Positions 27,226-36,510 are shown, numbered from the stretch's first letter. The stretch: DNA of 64,000 nucleotides from Coprococcus ammoniilyticus (GCF_025567345.1 NZ_JAOQJS010000006.1:186001-250000), one strand, 5' to 3'. Notes: generated by a model from the letters alone, not told the origin. Program-made: numbers and translations.

Positions 27226-28647
27226 ATGAGAAATTATAAACGATTGATTCATTTGTTACTTGGACCGGTTCTATTCCTGTTGGCATGCTTTCTTTTACCG
27301 CATGCAGTTTTGCCGACATTTGCAGAACGGGCAGCAGTTGGAACGGTATTCTGGATGGCATACTGGTGGGTAACAGGTCCGGTAGATTATGCAGTAACGG
27401 CGTTTTTGCCGATTGCGATCAATGCAGTAGTTCCTATGGCGGAGATGAAGGTCATAATATCGAATTATGCGGACGAAACGATTCTGCTGCTGCTTGGAGC
27501 TTCGATCATAACAGTATTATGGGAAAATACAGGACTGGACAAACGAATTGCAATCACGTTTCTGCGTCTGATCGGAAACAGTCTTAGAATGCAGCTTGTG
27601 TTCTGGTTTGCGTTGTCAATGGTATTATCTGCGGTGCTTCCGAATGCAGTAGTATGCGCAACGATCACGCCGATCGCAGTTTCTATGCTGAAATATATTG
27701 GAATGGATGACGTGAAAAACAGCAAGACGGCATCGAAGATCCTGCTGACGATCGCCTATGCGACAGGACTTGGTGGTCTGGCATCTCCACTTGGTGGTGC
27801 TATGAATCTGGTAACGGTGGAATATATCCAGCAGTTGACCGGAAAAGAATATATGTATTCCTCTTGGGTTATCCGGTTCCTTCCGGTTATGCTGATCCTA
27901 ATGCTGATCAATGTAGTATTTATTCTTCGTGATGTAAAGAAGACAGATCTGTTAGGTGGTTCCAGTGAATATTTTGCGGAACAGTACCGGAAGCTTCCAA
28001 AGATGAGCTTTGAAGAAAAATCCGCACTTGTGCTGTTTGTAGTGGCAACAGGTCTGGCATTTACCAGACAGCTTTATCAGGATATATTGCCGGGATTAAA
28101 GCCTGCATATGTATTTATCATCTGTGCGATCATCGCCTTTCTTTTTACAAATAAAGAGGGAAAACGGATCATGGTCTGGAAACAGGTGCAGGGAAAGATC
28201 GTCTGGGATCTGATGTATATATTTGCCGGAGGTCTGGCACTTGGAAGCCTGATCAATGCAACAGGTGTTGCAAAAGCACTTGGAGAAGTGATTTCTTCCC
28301 TTGATATGAAGGGTGGTTTTGTAACGATCCTGATCATTTTGACTGCAACACTACTGTTGTCGGATGTGACCTCAAATACAGCTACGGCAGCGGTTGCGAT
28401 TCCACTTGTGATCTCAATCACACAGGGATGTGGGCTGAATCCGATTCCGTATATATATGTAGCATCCATTGGTGTGAACCTGTCTTATATGCTGCCAACG
28501 TCGATCCGTGCGATTCCGGTGGGATATGGACTGGAACCAAAGTATATGTTCCGGGAAGGCTGGAAGATTTCCCTTATCATTATTCTTGTAATGTCGATCA
28601 TATGCACATTGCTGTTAAAATACTGGAGCACATTCAGTACGGTGTAA
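27226..28647 (+). CDS. DASS/SLC13-family anion transporter
   Basis: 473 residues, about eleven membrane segments. It resembles the divalent anion:Na+ symporters that take up C4-dicarboxylates, citrate or sulfate. The conserved helix-hairpin motifs appear as LLLGASIITVLWENTGLDKR (first half) and TLLLSDVTSNTATAAVAIPL (second half, containing the SNT-type substrate/Na+ motif). The start at 27226 follows TTGGAGG; an upstream in-frame codon at 27142 lies inside the preceding terminator. It stands alone between the two-component system and the Dlt-like operon. The substrate is not predictable from sequence. Confidence 0.85.
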   Translation: MRNYKRLIHLLLGPVLFLLACFLLPHAVLPTFAERAAVGTVFWMAYWWVTGPVDYAVTAFLPIAINAVVPMAEMKVIISNYADETILLLLGASIITVLWENTGLDKRIAITFLRLIGNSLRMQLVFWFALSMVLSAVLPNAVVCATITPIAVSMLKYIGMDDVKNSKTASKILLTIAYATGLGGLASPLGGAMNLVTVEYIQQLTGKEYMYSSWVIRFLPVMLILMLINVVFILRDVKKTDLLGGSSEYFAEQYRKLPKMSFEEKSALVLFVVATGLAFTRQLYQDILPGLKPAYVFIICAIIAFLFTNKEGKRIMVWKQVQGKIVWDLMYIFAGGLALGSLINATGVAKALGEVISSLDMKGGFVTILIILTATLLLSDVTSNTATAAVAIPLVISITQGCGLNPIPYIYVASIGVNLSYMLPTSIRAIPVGYGLEPKYMFREGWKISLIIILVMSIICTLLLKYWSTFSTV

Positions 28648-28701
28648 AAAAAACCATACAGAAACGGGCGTGAAACGAAGAGAAAGAAATGGAGAGAAGG
28701 C

Positions 28702-30291
28702 ATGTCTGTCGTATCATACATATTTATAGTATTCTTTGCAGTTACAGTTTTGATATATTATATAGTACCAAAGAAAATCCAGTGGTGGGTGCTCCTTGCC
28801 GCAAGTGCGGTCTTCTATGCTTATAGTGGGATTGATGATCTGCTGATTGTAGTTGGAACTGCATTTCTGGTATATCCGTTGACAATGTTGATGGAGAAAA
28901 ATCTGGAGGAACAGGACCGGCTGCTCCTGGATGCAGATAAGAGAGCTGCAAGAAAGATAAAAACAGCACAGAAAAAGAAACGAAAGAAATATCTGGTGCT
29001 GGCATTGCTGATCGTAATAGGTGCGCTTATTGTATTCAAGGTGACAGGATTTGCCATCGAGAACATCAAACGTTTTCTTCCATACGAAGCGATACAGCGG
29101 ATTCCGGACTGGCATTTCCCTGCACCGCTTGGAGTTTCTTTTTATTCCTTTATGATGATCTCTTATCTGGTTGATGTCTATAACGGAAGGATCCATGCAC
29201 AGAAGAATTTTCTGAAATATCTGTCGTATGTATTATATTTTCCACATATTACGCAGGGACCGATTGCGCGATATGAACTGGTTGCGCATCAACTATGGGA
29301 AAAGCATAAGTTTGATTATGATACGGTGATAAAAGGTACATGGTTGATTCTGTGGGGAGCACTTAAGAAAATGGTGATGGCAGACCGTATCAGTCCATTT
29401 GTAACAGAAGTATTTAAACATTCTGATCAGTATGAAGGTATGATCTTCTTTCTGGCGGCGGTTATGTATTCCATCCAGATTTACTGTGATTTCTCCGGAT
29501 GCATGGATATCGTACGTGGTGCGTCGGAGTGCTTTGGCATTACGCTTGGAGAAAATTTCAGGCGGCCATATTTTTCCCAGACGTTGCCGGAGTTCTGGAG
29601 AAGATGGCATATTTCACTCGGAGCGTTCTTCAGAGAATATGTATTCTATCCGGTATCGACTTCAAAGATCCTGTTGAAATGGAATACCAAGGTGCGGAAA
29701 TATCTGGGAAATGCCATAGGAACCGGATTTGCCTCTTGTGTACCGATCCTGTGCGTATGGATCCTGACCGGACTCTGGCATGGGGCAAAGTGGAATTATA
29801 TCGGCTGGGGACTGTTTCACGGAATCCTGATCTGCTTATCGACATTATTTGAGCAGCCGGTCGCTAAATTAACAGAGAAACTGAATATACGGACAAACTG
29901 TATAAGCTGGAATATATTCCGGATGCTTCGGACATTTTTATTATGCGTGATCGGACGTATCATTTTTATGGGAAGTGGAATCCGTGCGTCCTTCCATATG
30001 ATAGCTTCCTGTGTGGTTGACCGTGGTACATTTTATGACATTATAAATACATTTGCTTTGTCCCAGCGGGAATGGGGGCTGATCCTGATTGGTTGTCTGA
30101 TCCTGTTATGTGTATCAGTTGCACAGGAGATCCGGGAACAGATGGGGATCAAAGAGGATATCAGAAGCTGGCTGCTACGTCAGAATCTCTGGCTGCGCTG
30201 GCTGGTTCTGATCGTTGGAATTTTATGTGTATTGACGTTTGGTGTATATGGTTCCGGCAGTCATATCGCATTCATCTATGAACAGTTTTAA
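28702..30291 (+). CDS. MBOAT O-acyltransferase (DltB/AlgI-like)
   Basis: 529 residues, about eleven membrane segments. MBOAT features are SYVLYFPHITQGPIARY (near 175-190), LPEFWRRWHISLGAFFREYV (near 295-315) and the catalytic-His segment LTGLWHGAKWNYIGWGLFHG (near 355). It moves an acyl group from an intracellular carrier across the membrane to a cell-surface polymer. It is about 100 residues longer than a typical DltB, closer to AlgI length. It heads an operon with DltD-like, adenylating-ligase and carrier-protein genes, the four activities of a Dlt system, but in the order B-D-A-C. Confidence 0.9.
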   Translation: MSVVSYIFIVFFAVTVLIYYIVPKKIQWWVLLAASAVFYAYSGIDDLLIVVGTAFLVYPLTMLMEKNLEEQDRLLLDADKRAARKIKTAQKKKRKKYLVLALLIVIGALIVFKVTGFAIENIKRFLPYEAIQRIPDWHFPAPLGVSFYSFMMISYLVDVYNGRIHAQKNFLKYLSYVLYFPHITQGPIARYELVAHQLWEKHKFDYDTVIKGTWLILWGALKKMVMADRISPFVTEVFKHSDQYEGMIFFLAAVMYSIQIYCDFSGCMDIVRGASECFGITLGENFRRPYFSQTLPEFWRRWHISLGAFFREYVFYPVSTSKILLKWNTKVRKYLGNAIGTGFASCVPILCVWILTGLWHGAKWNYIGWGLFHGILICLSTLFEQPVAKLTEKLNIRTNCISWNIFRMLRTFLLCVIGRIIFMGSGIRASFHMIASCVVDRGTFYDIINTFALSQREWGLILIGCLILLCVSVAQEIREQMGIKEDIRSWLLRQNLWLRWLVLIVGILCVLTFGVYGSGSHIAFIYEQF

Positions 30292-30308
30292 GGGTAGGAG
30301 AACAAAAC

Positions 30309-31415
30309 ATGAAAACAGGAAAGAAAAAGGTTTTGGCAATAATAAAAAAAGTAATTTCAATCCTACTGTTTTTTGTCATATTGTTATATTCTATATCGAA
30401 GGTCGGACAGTTTGCCAGACCGGATGAGAGTGACGCAGAGGCATGGGCAGAGTATTACGCGGAAGAAAAGGATACGGTCAATGCATTGATGATCGGATCC
30501 AGTGCGATATTCCGTTATTGGAATCCGCCACAGGCATATGAGGAACAGGATTTTACCTCGGCTATGCTGGCTAGCTCGATCCAGGATCTGAATATGGCAC
30601 CATATATTATGGAAGAAGCGGTAAAAAGTCAGAACGTGGACGTGTTTGTTATCGAGGTCAGAACCATGATCGCCAGAAATACAAATGATGATCACAGCCA
30701 GGAAGAACGGGACTATTGGTTTGAATTGCTTATATCCGGCATGAATCCATCCATAACAAGGTTGCAGGCAATTCAGTCTATACATGGTGGAAGCTTTGTG
30801 AAGAAAGCAGAAATGATGTTTCAGATATTAAAATATCATAATAACCTGATGGAATTTGACCGGGAATTTATGATCAATCGTCTGAACAATCCGTCCAGTG
30901 ATGATAAATTTGCAAGACCAAAATCAACGATCACGAATCTCAAAAACAAGAAACCGGATTATACAACGGATCAGAGTCTTGAACTGTCACAGGCATCTAA
31001 GGATACTCTGGATGCAATCGAGAAAAAGGCAAATGAACTGGGAAAAAAGGTGCTGTTTATAGCGACACCGTATGTACCGGATGAGAGTCAGATCCGGGAG
31101 CATCTGGCTGTGGATGCCTATTGTGAGAAACAGGGCTATGACTGTCTGGATCTAAATCAGTATGTTGATGAGATGGATATTGATTTTAAAACGAATTTCT
31201 ATAATCCAAAGCATACGAATATAGCAGGAGCAAAAAAGGTGACAAGCTTTCTTGGAGCATATCTGAAGGAAAAGTATCAGTTGCAGGAAACTCTGACTGA
31301 GGATCAGAAGGTAAGCTGGGAAGATGCCTGTAAGGTATGGGATGAGGAAGACCGGAAATTTATGAAAAAATGGAAGAAAAATGTAAAAAAGATTACAAAG
31401 AAAAAGGAGAAATAA
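30309..31415 (+). CDS. DltD-like/SGNH-type surface acyl-transfer protein
   Basis: 368 residues with one N-terminal membrane helix (about 10-30) and an extracytoplasmic domain. ALMIGSSAIFRYWNPPQAYE (near 59-78) places a GSS block-I motif with the candidate catalytic Ser. FYNPKHTNIAGAKKV near 300 gives the block-V Asn/His region, although the usual Asp-x-x-His is NPKH here. DltD proteins help hand the acyl group to teichoic acid. The C-terminal 50 residues are Lys-rich. It lies 17 bases after the MBOAT gene; RBS AGGAG. Confidence 0.82.
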   Translation: MKTGKKKVLAIIKKVISILLFFVILLYSISKVGQFARPDESDAEAWAEYYAEEKDTVNALMIGSSAIFRYWNPPQAYEEQDFTSAMLASSIQDLNMAPYIMEEAVKSQNVDVFVIEVRTMIARNTNDDHSQEERDYWFELLISGMNPSITRLQAIQSIHGGSFVKKAEMMFQILKYHNNLMEFDREFMINRLNNPSSDDKFARPKSTITNLKNKKPDYTTDQSLELSQASKDTLDAIEKKANELGKKVLFIATPYVPDESQIREHLAVDAYCEKQGYDCLDLNQYVDEMDIDFKTNFYNPKHTNIAGAKKVTSFLGAYLKEKYQLQETLTEDQKVSWEDACKVWDEEDRKFMKKWKKNVKKITKKKEK

Positions 31416-31425
31416 CAGGATCGAT

Positions 31426-32901
31426 ATGGAAACCGTGCTTCATTATATAAAAAAATATGCAGAGACACAACCGGATACGCTGGCTGTCTGTGAGTTAAAA
31501 AAACATCTGACATATGCGGAGTATTGGACGGCAATCAGAAAGATGGCAAATGTCCTGCTTCAGAATGGTATAAAAAAGAATGCACATGTTATTTTACGAT
31601 GCACACAGAACATTGAATATATGGTTTTGTTTTCAGCCTTGCAGTATATGCAGGCGCTTGTGATTCCTGTTGAGCGATCTACTTCACCTGAGCGCATGCA
31701 GGAAATCAGGGATAAGGTGGATGCAGAATGGCTGATCTCAAACAAAGAGTCAGATGGACTGCGCTGGTTATCCCCGAAGAAGCTGATGGAACAGATGGAG
31801 AATACAGAAGAACTGGATGTTCCGCTTCCAAATGCAGATTCACGTTCGATGCTGTTGTTCACAACGGGTACGACCGGCAGCTCAAAGGGTGTTGTCATGC
31901 ATCATAAGAATGATGTGGCAATTGCTGGGAATGTTATGAAGGGAACACAGATGAAACCAGGAAATGTGGAGATCATACCGATGCCACTCAATCATTCCTT
32001 TGGTATAAGACGGTATCAGTCGGATATGATAAGTGGCGGAACTGTCTGTCTGATGAATGGTATGGCTATGATAGGCAATCTCTGGAAGATGCTTGAGCAG
32101 TACCATGCAACATCGATGGCAATTTCTCCTGCAACACTTGGAATGATCTTTCATTTGTCAGATGACAGGATTGCAGGATATGCCGATCAGATCGATTATA
32201 TACAGGTGGGATCAGCCCCGCTTCCGGAAACGGACAAGGAAAAGCTGCTCCGGTATCTTCCACGTACAAGACTTTATAATTTTTATGGATCGTCGGAAGC
32301 TGGCTGCTCCTGTATTCTGGAATTCAGCCGTCAGAATAAGAATGGTTGTATCGGATATCCGACCGTCAATTCTCTAGTGCGGTTTATAGATGAAGAAGGG
32401 AATATTATAGAGAATGGATCTGAGAAACAGCCTGCTTTACTGGCCTGGGGTGGTCCGATTGTTATGGAGGGCTATTACAATGATCCGGAGCTTACTGCGA
32501 AAACGGTAGTGGATGGATATGTTATGACAAATGATCTTGGCTATATGGATGAAGATGGCAGTATTATTCTGGTTGGACGGGCAGATGATGTTATCAACTA
32601 TGGTGGAAGCAAGATCTCGCCGGCAGAGGTAGAGACTGTTGCGATCCGGTATCCGGGTGTGGCAGATTGTGCTTACAGTTCCGTTCAGGATCCGATCACC
32701 GGAGAATTGCCGGTTATGCTGATCGTGCAAGAGGATGGATTTGACGAAACTGCATTCCAGAGCTATATGCAGCAACAGGTTGAAAGCTATAAGTTACCGC
32801 AGAAGATATTCTATATCGAGAAAGTTCCGAAGACATTTAAAGGCTCGCTTCTTCGAAAAGAAATAAAAAAGATAGCAGAATTAAAGAATAAAGGAGAATA
32901 A
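31426..32901 (+). CDS. AMP-forming acyl/aminoacyl ligase (DltA position)
   Basis: 491 residues of the ANL adenylation superfamily. A3 motif LLFTTGTTGSSKGVVM (near 145), A5 motif LYNFYGSSEAGCS, A7 motif DLGYMDEDG, A8 motif LVGRADDVINYGGSKISPAE, and a C-terminal Lys in KVPKTFKGSLLRKE (A10). It activates an acid as acyl-AMP and should load the carrier protein encoded just downstream. The A-motifs read more like acyl-CoA/fatty-acid-type ligases than canonical DltA, so the substrate may not be D-alanine. That is inference and needs specificity-pocket comparison. Confidence 0.88.
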   Translation: METVLHYIKKYAETQPDTLAVCELKKHLTYAEYWTAIRKMANVLLQNGIKKNAHVILRCTQNIEYMVLFSALQYMQALVIPVERSTSPERMQEIRDKVDAEWLISNKESDGLRWLSPKKLMEQMENTEELDVPLPNADSRSMLLFTTGTTGSSKGVVMHHKNDVAIAGNVMKGTQMKPGNVEIIPMPLNHSFGIRRYQSDMISGGTVCLMNGMAMIGNLWKMLEQYHATSMAISPATLGMIFHLSDDRIAGYADQIDYIQVGSAPLPETDKEKLLRYLPRTRLYNFYGSSEAGCSCILEFSRQNKNGCIGYPTVNSLVRFIDEEGNIIENGSEKQPALLAWGGPIVMEGYYNDPELTAKTVVDGYVMTNDLGYMDEDGSIILVGRADDVINYGGSKISPAEVETVAIRYPGVADCAYSSVQDPITGELPVMLIVQEDGFDETAFQSYMQQQVESYKLPQKIFYIEKVPKTFKGSLLRKEIKKIAELKNKGE

Positions 32902-32905
32902 AACT

Positions 32906-33127
32906 ATGAATGATTTTATTGCAATGTTAAAGAAGATCAAACCGAATGTTGATTTTGAAAATGAAGATGCACTGGTAGATGATGGAATACTGGAATCTCT
33001 GGATATCATAACGATCATTGCAGAGATTGCAGACAAATACGATGTTATCATTCCAAGTGATGAGATCACATCTGATAATTTCAATTCCGCAGAAGCTTTG
33101 TACGAACTGGTAGAAGACCTGAAATAA
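32906..33127 (+). CDS. Acyl carrier protein (DltC-like)
   Basis: 73 residues, acidic four-helix carrier. The phosphopantetheine Ser sits in DDGILESLDIITII (near residue 36). The RBS AAAGGAG lies at the end of the ligase gene and the spacing is four bases, so the two are translated together. It is the last gene of the operon before a strong terminator. It carries the acyl group from the ligase to the MBOAT protein. Confidence 0.9.
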   Translation: MNDFIAMLKKIKPNVDFENEDALVDDGILESLDIITIIAEIADKYDVIIPSDEITSDNFNSAEALYELVEDLK

Positions 33128-33177
33128 TTTTATCGTAAATATGTGCCAATAGTAAAAAGTATAACAGGAAATAGAAT

Positions 33178-33240
33178 GCCCTCAAAGAATGACAGGTCTG
33201 CCGTCAGACAGAGAAGATGTCAAACTTTGAGGGCGTTTTT
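33178..33240 (+). terminator. Terminator of the Dlt-like operon
   Basis: GCCCTCAAAG (33178-33187) pairs with CTTTGAGGGC (33225-33234). The interior holds TGACA/TGTCA and GTCTG/CAGAC stems; five T follow. Confidence 0.92.
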
Positions 33241-33313
33241 GTTATAAATCTGTGAAGTGTGTCGTAAAAAGCAGAGCAGGATGATATACTGAACAGGTAG
33301 AAAAGGATGTTGT

Positions 33314-34543
33314 ATGTATGAGAATCTGACAGGATGCATATCAGAAAATATATTATCTGGCAGAAAGAATAAGATTATGAATAAGGTAGAAAAGAACAAG
33401 AAAAAAAGGCATATTCACAGACCCCTTCTTTTTACAGGGATAATTCTGGTCATAGTGATAAATGCAGCAGCGTGGGCTGCTCCATGGATCAGTGGAAAGA
33501 TGGGATGGGAAAACTGGTGCGACTGGTATGCGGAACATGTGAATCCGGTTATCGTTGCAGTATTTGCAAGATTTGGCAATCTGTTTTCCTTTTCAATCGG
33601 GGAACTTATGATCGTTACGGCAATCCTGCTGATCCTTGCATTTCTGATCCTGAATATTCTGTTGATCTTTTTAAGAAAGCATAAGGGATATCGGAGATTT
33701 TGCAGGATCTATGACCTTGTTATTGCATATATAACGGTTGCGATCTGTCTTATTATGACCGGAAACTGTACGATCTATTATCACTGTTCCTCGCTTCCTG
33801 TAAATGAGGAAACAGAGGAACGGCAGTATAAGGTAGAAGAATTGCAGGCACTTCGCAATTATATTGTAAAGCAGTGTAACGAATACAGCACTAAAGTAGA
33901 GCGGGATGAAAACGGATACATAACATATGATGGAGATATGCAGGAACAGGCGCGAAATGCTCTTCGGAAACTGTCCGGCCGGTATCCACGGTTGTCCGGC
34001 TACTATCCGGATGTCAAGCATATGATGTTTTCCGGGCTGATGAGCCAGAGCTATATGGCGGGATATTATTTCCCGTTTTCGATGGAAGCAAACTGTAATG
34101 CAAATATGTATATCACAAATTATCCGGCAACCTATTGCCATGAGCTGGCGCATCTGCATGGGTATATCTATGAGGATGAGGCAAACTTTATATCTTATCT
34201 TGCCTGTATCGGCAGCGAAGATCCATTCTTTATTTATTCCGGGTATCTGAGTGTATTGTCCTATGTAGATAATGCCTATTATGAGGCTATCGGGGAGGAT
34301 GCAGAACAGTATCTGGCAAATGAGAGGATTTCCGAACAGGTGCTTTCCGACGATATCTTTCTGCTCCCGGAGACTTGGGAAAAGGTAGAGGATAAGGCCA
34401 TTCTATCGACGGATACCGTCAATCAGGCATCCAATACCTTCACTGAAACAAGCCTGAACCTGAACGGTGTCTCAGACGGTTTCGCAGCCTATGACCGCGT
34501 GACCGGACTGTTATTACGATACTACGATGAAGAGTTGTATTAA
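33314..34543 (+). CDS. DUF3810-family membrane protein, predicted zinc metalloprotease
   Basis: 409 residues. Three hydrophobic segments lie in the first 160 residues (about 33-55, 90-120, 130-152), followed by an extracytoplasmic domain. ATYCHELAHLHGYIYEDEAN (near 275-294) gives a HExxH zinc motif followed by Glu, matching DUF3810 architecture. The physiological substrate is unknown. The start at 33314 has AAAGGA upstream; an ATG at 33377 is an alternative that would shorten the cytosolic tail by 21 residues. Single gene; structured element B follows 44 bases after the stop. Confidence 0.82.
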   Translation: MYENLTGCISENILSGRKNKIMNKVEKNKKKRHIHRPLLFTGIILVIVINAAAWAAPWISGKMGWENWCDWYAEHVNPVIVAVFARFGNLFSFSIGELMIVTAILLILAFLILNILLIFLRKHKGYRRFCRIYDLVIAYITVAICLIMTGNCTIYYHCSSLPVNEETEERQYKVEELQALRNYIVKQCNEYSTKVERDENGYITYDGDMQEQARNALRKLSGRYPRLSGYYPDVKHMMFSGLMSQSYMAGYYFPFSMEANCNANMYITNYPATYCHELAHLHGYIYEDEANFISYLACIGSEDPFFIYSGYLSVLSYVDNAYYEAIGEDAEQYLANERISEQVLSDDIFLLPETWEKVEDKAILSTDTVNQASNTFTETSLNLNGVSDGFAAYDRVTGLLLRYYDEELY

Positions 34544-34587
34544 ATGGTATGTTCATAAGAATTCGGCAATCTCTAACAGGATCATAG

Positions 34588-34760
34588 AAAAAGATTAACA
34601 GGTATCCGGTTTTATATACCTTTATGTAACAGACCTTTTTTCACGTCGGTCCTTAGCGAACTGCTAAAGGCAGTGAGGTTAGTACCGTTACGTGAAAAAT
34701 AGAGCGCGAGCGTTCTGTGAAATAAAGGGTATATAAGACCGGATACCTGTTAATCTTTTT
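34588..34760 (+). ncRNA. Structured RNA-like element, copy B
   Basis: The longest copy. The outer helix pairs 34588-34620 with 34728-34760 (33 pairs, one G-U). TTTAT/ATAAA, a gta/gaa internal loop and ACAGA/TCTGT (34629-34633/34714-34718) follow. The main arm is TTTTTCACGT/ACGTGAAAAA (34637-34646/34690-34699), then CGGT/ACCG (34647-34650/34684-34687) around the core CGGTCCTTAG and TAGTACCG, with tip CTGC-TAAAG-GCAG. The side hairpin has C-GCGA-G (34705-34710). It lies between the convergent DUF3810 and murI genes. Confidence 0.6.
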
Positions 34761-34789
34761 GCGAAATAGAACGAGAGTGATTTGCGAAA
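34756..34789 (+). repeat. Partial element remnant downstream of copy B
   Basis: TTTGCGAAAT occurs twice (34758-34767 and 34781-34790) around AGAACGAGAGTGA, which resembles the C-GNRA-G side hairpin of copy A. No matching left half was found. The 16-mer TTTTTGCGAAATAGAA also recurs near 46850, upstream of ilvE. Confidence 0.4.
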
Positions 34790-34824
34790 TGAATGATAGC
34801 CTCCAGCTTCTTCCGTACGGTACA

Positions 34825-35604
34825 TTATAATGCCAGCAGCTTCCTGCAGAGGGCAACATGTGCGTTCCCATCGGTCGTACAACTGTTATAGATCTCGACT
34901 GTACCCTGTCCAGCAGATTCTGACTTTAGGCCTGCGGTGATCAGGCGGCGACGCAGTTCTACGGCAGTTCCGTGACTCCCGACAAAAATCTTGATATCCG
35001 GACCGACAACGGTTCGGATCATTTTTTCCACAAACGGATAGTGCGTACAGCCAAGCACGATCGCATCGATTCCCTTTTCCAGATAAGGCGAGAGAACCTC
35101 TTGCAGATAATCATGAAGCTCCGGACTGTCCAGATCTCCGTTTTCCACAAAGCCAACCAGCTTTGGACATGGTACACGGTAGATTACGGATCGGTCTTCG
35201 TATGTATGCATAAGCGATAGAAACTTATCCTGTTTTAAAGTCATAGGGGTAGCCATAACCGCGATCCGGTCATGTTCCTTCCAGAGAACGGCTGGTTTTA
35301 ATGCCGGCTCAATGCCGATCACAGGGATGTCCGGATAGTCTGCACGAAGCATGGCAGCAGCAGCACTGGTTGCAGTATTGCATGCGATCACGATTGCTTT
35401 CGCGCCATGTTCAAGCAGGAATTCCACACAGTTCCGGCTTAGATGCTGAATGTCAGTGACCTGGCGTGTGCCATATGGAGCATTCGCAGAATCACCATAA
35501 TATATATAATTTTCCTCCGGCATCAGTGAAACGATTTCTTTCAAAACACTGATACCGCCAATGCCGGAATCAAATACGCCGATTGGACGGGAATTATCTT
35601 TCAT
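34825..35604 (-). CDS. murI: Glutamate racemase
   Basis: 259 residues. It makes D-glutamate for peptidoglycan. The two catalytic Cys are in VIACNTATSAAA (about residue 75) and VLGCTHYPFVEK (about 188). The N-terminus PIGVFDSGIGGISVLKEI is the family signature. Length is normal. The ribosome site AGGAGG lies upstream on the minus strand. It is convergent with the DUF3810 gene and divergent from the HD gene. Confidence 0.95.
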   Translation of the reverse strand: MKDNSRPIGVFDSGIGGISVLKEIVSLMPEENYIYYGDSANAPYGTRQVTDIQHLSRNCVEFLLEHGAKAIVIACNTATSAAAAMLRADYPDIPVIGIEPALKPAVLWKEHDRIAVMATPMTLKQDKFLSLMHTYEDRSVIYRVPCPKLVGFVENGDLDSPELHDYLQEVLSPYLEKGIDAIVLGCTHYPFVEKMIRTVVGPDIKIFVGSHGTAVELRRRLITAGLKSESAGQGTVEIYNSCTTDGNAHVALCRKLLAL

Positions 35605-35752
35605 TTGTAAAACCTCCTAAAAAAACCTGCACTTGAAAATTATACTACTATATGAAAAGAAAAGACAACCTATAAGTGAAAACAATACAAAACAATCTGC
35701 AGAAGACGATAAGACATAAATATTGGATAAACAGGGCGTACAGGAAAAAAAG

Positions 35753-35781
35753 TTGCGTATTCTGTAGCAACCATATATAAT
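35753..35781 (+). promoter_or_regulatory. Promoter of the HD-domain gene
   Basis: TTGCGT (35753-35758) and TATAAT (35776-35781), 17 bases apart, about 100 bases before the start codon. Confidence 0.65.
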
Positions 35782-35882
35782 CGGGGATGTGAGTACAGAT
35801 AAAAACAAAAGAAAATAAGACAGAAATAGATCAGGTTAAATAAATATACTAAAACGGTCGGCAGACAGTCAGGAGGAAAGAA

Positions 35883-36461
35883 ATGGAAACCGAGCAGAAA
35901 CAGAGTACAGAAGCAGAGCAGAGTGAGAGATTGCAGCAGAATGTAGAAGATACGATTCCTGCAAGCCGGGAGCTGAAATCTCGGGTAAAAGAGAAGATGA
36001 TCGAATATTATGCGGGAGATGCCAGACGGATCCATCATTTTCTGAAGGTTCATTCTTTTGCCAAGCTGATCGGGGAGATGGAAGGAGTCACAGGAGAAGA
36101 ACTGGAGATTCTGGAAGTCGCTGCACTTGTGCATGATATAGGCATAAAGAACTCAGAAAAGAAATATGGATATAATACAGGAAAGACACAGGAAAAGGAA
36201 GGCCCGCCGGAAGCAGAAAAACTGCTTATTCCATTGACAGATGATGCCGCCTTTATTGAGCGGGTGTGTTATCTGGTCGGACATCACCATACCTATTCCA
36301 ATATTGACGGAATGGATTATCAGATACTGGTAGAGGCAGATTTCCTTGTGAACCTGTATGAGGATAAAGAGCATATCAAAGCAGTCCGGTCTGCTTATGA
36401 GAAGATCTTCCGGACACAGTCGGGAAGAAAGCTATGTAAGGAGATTTTTGCACTTTCGTAA
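35883..36461 (+). CDS. HD-domain hydrolase
   Basis: 192 residues. The metal-binding HD signature is spread over RRIHHFLKVHSFAKLIGE (near 50-67), ALVHDIGIK (HD near 85), GHHHTYSNIDG (near 136) and LVEADFLVNLYED (near 155). This is the arrangement of small YpgQ/YedJ-type nucleotide phosphohydrolases. The first 35 residues are Glu/Gln-rich and poorly ordered. The physiological nucleotide is unknown. RBS AGGAGG sits just before the ATG. Confidence 0.85.
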   Translation: METEQKQSTEAEQSERLQQNVEDTIPASRELKSRVKEKMIEYYAGDARRIHHFLKVHSFAKLIGEMEGVTGEELEILEVAALVHDIGIKNSEKKYGYNTGKTQEKEGPPEAEKLLIPLTDDAAFIERVCYLVGHHHTYSNIDGMDYQILVEADFLVNLYEDKEHIKAVRSAYEKIFRTQSGRKLCKEIFALS

Positions 36462-36510
36462 AAATAAGGAAATCTTAACGGATTTTTAATTTTTGTAGGA
36501 GTACATGTGC

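Noticed and set aside
34647..34660. Fragment of 23S rRNA (similarity of CGGTCCTTAGCGAA to the CGGTCCTAAGGTAGCGAA region)
   Set aside because: The similarity covers only a few bases with a gap and the surrounding fold is unlike rRNA.
34588..34760. Transposon or MITE with terminal inverted repeats
   Set aside because: The arms differ completely between the three copies and no target-site duplication is apparent, whereas the core is constant; a MITE would keep its termini. Not fully excluded.
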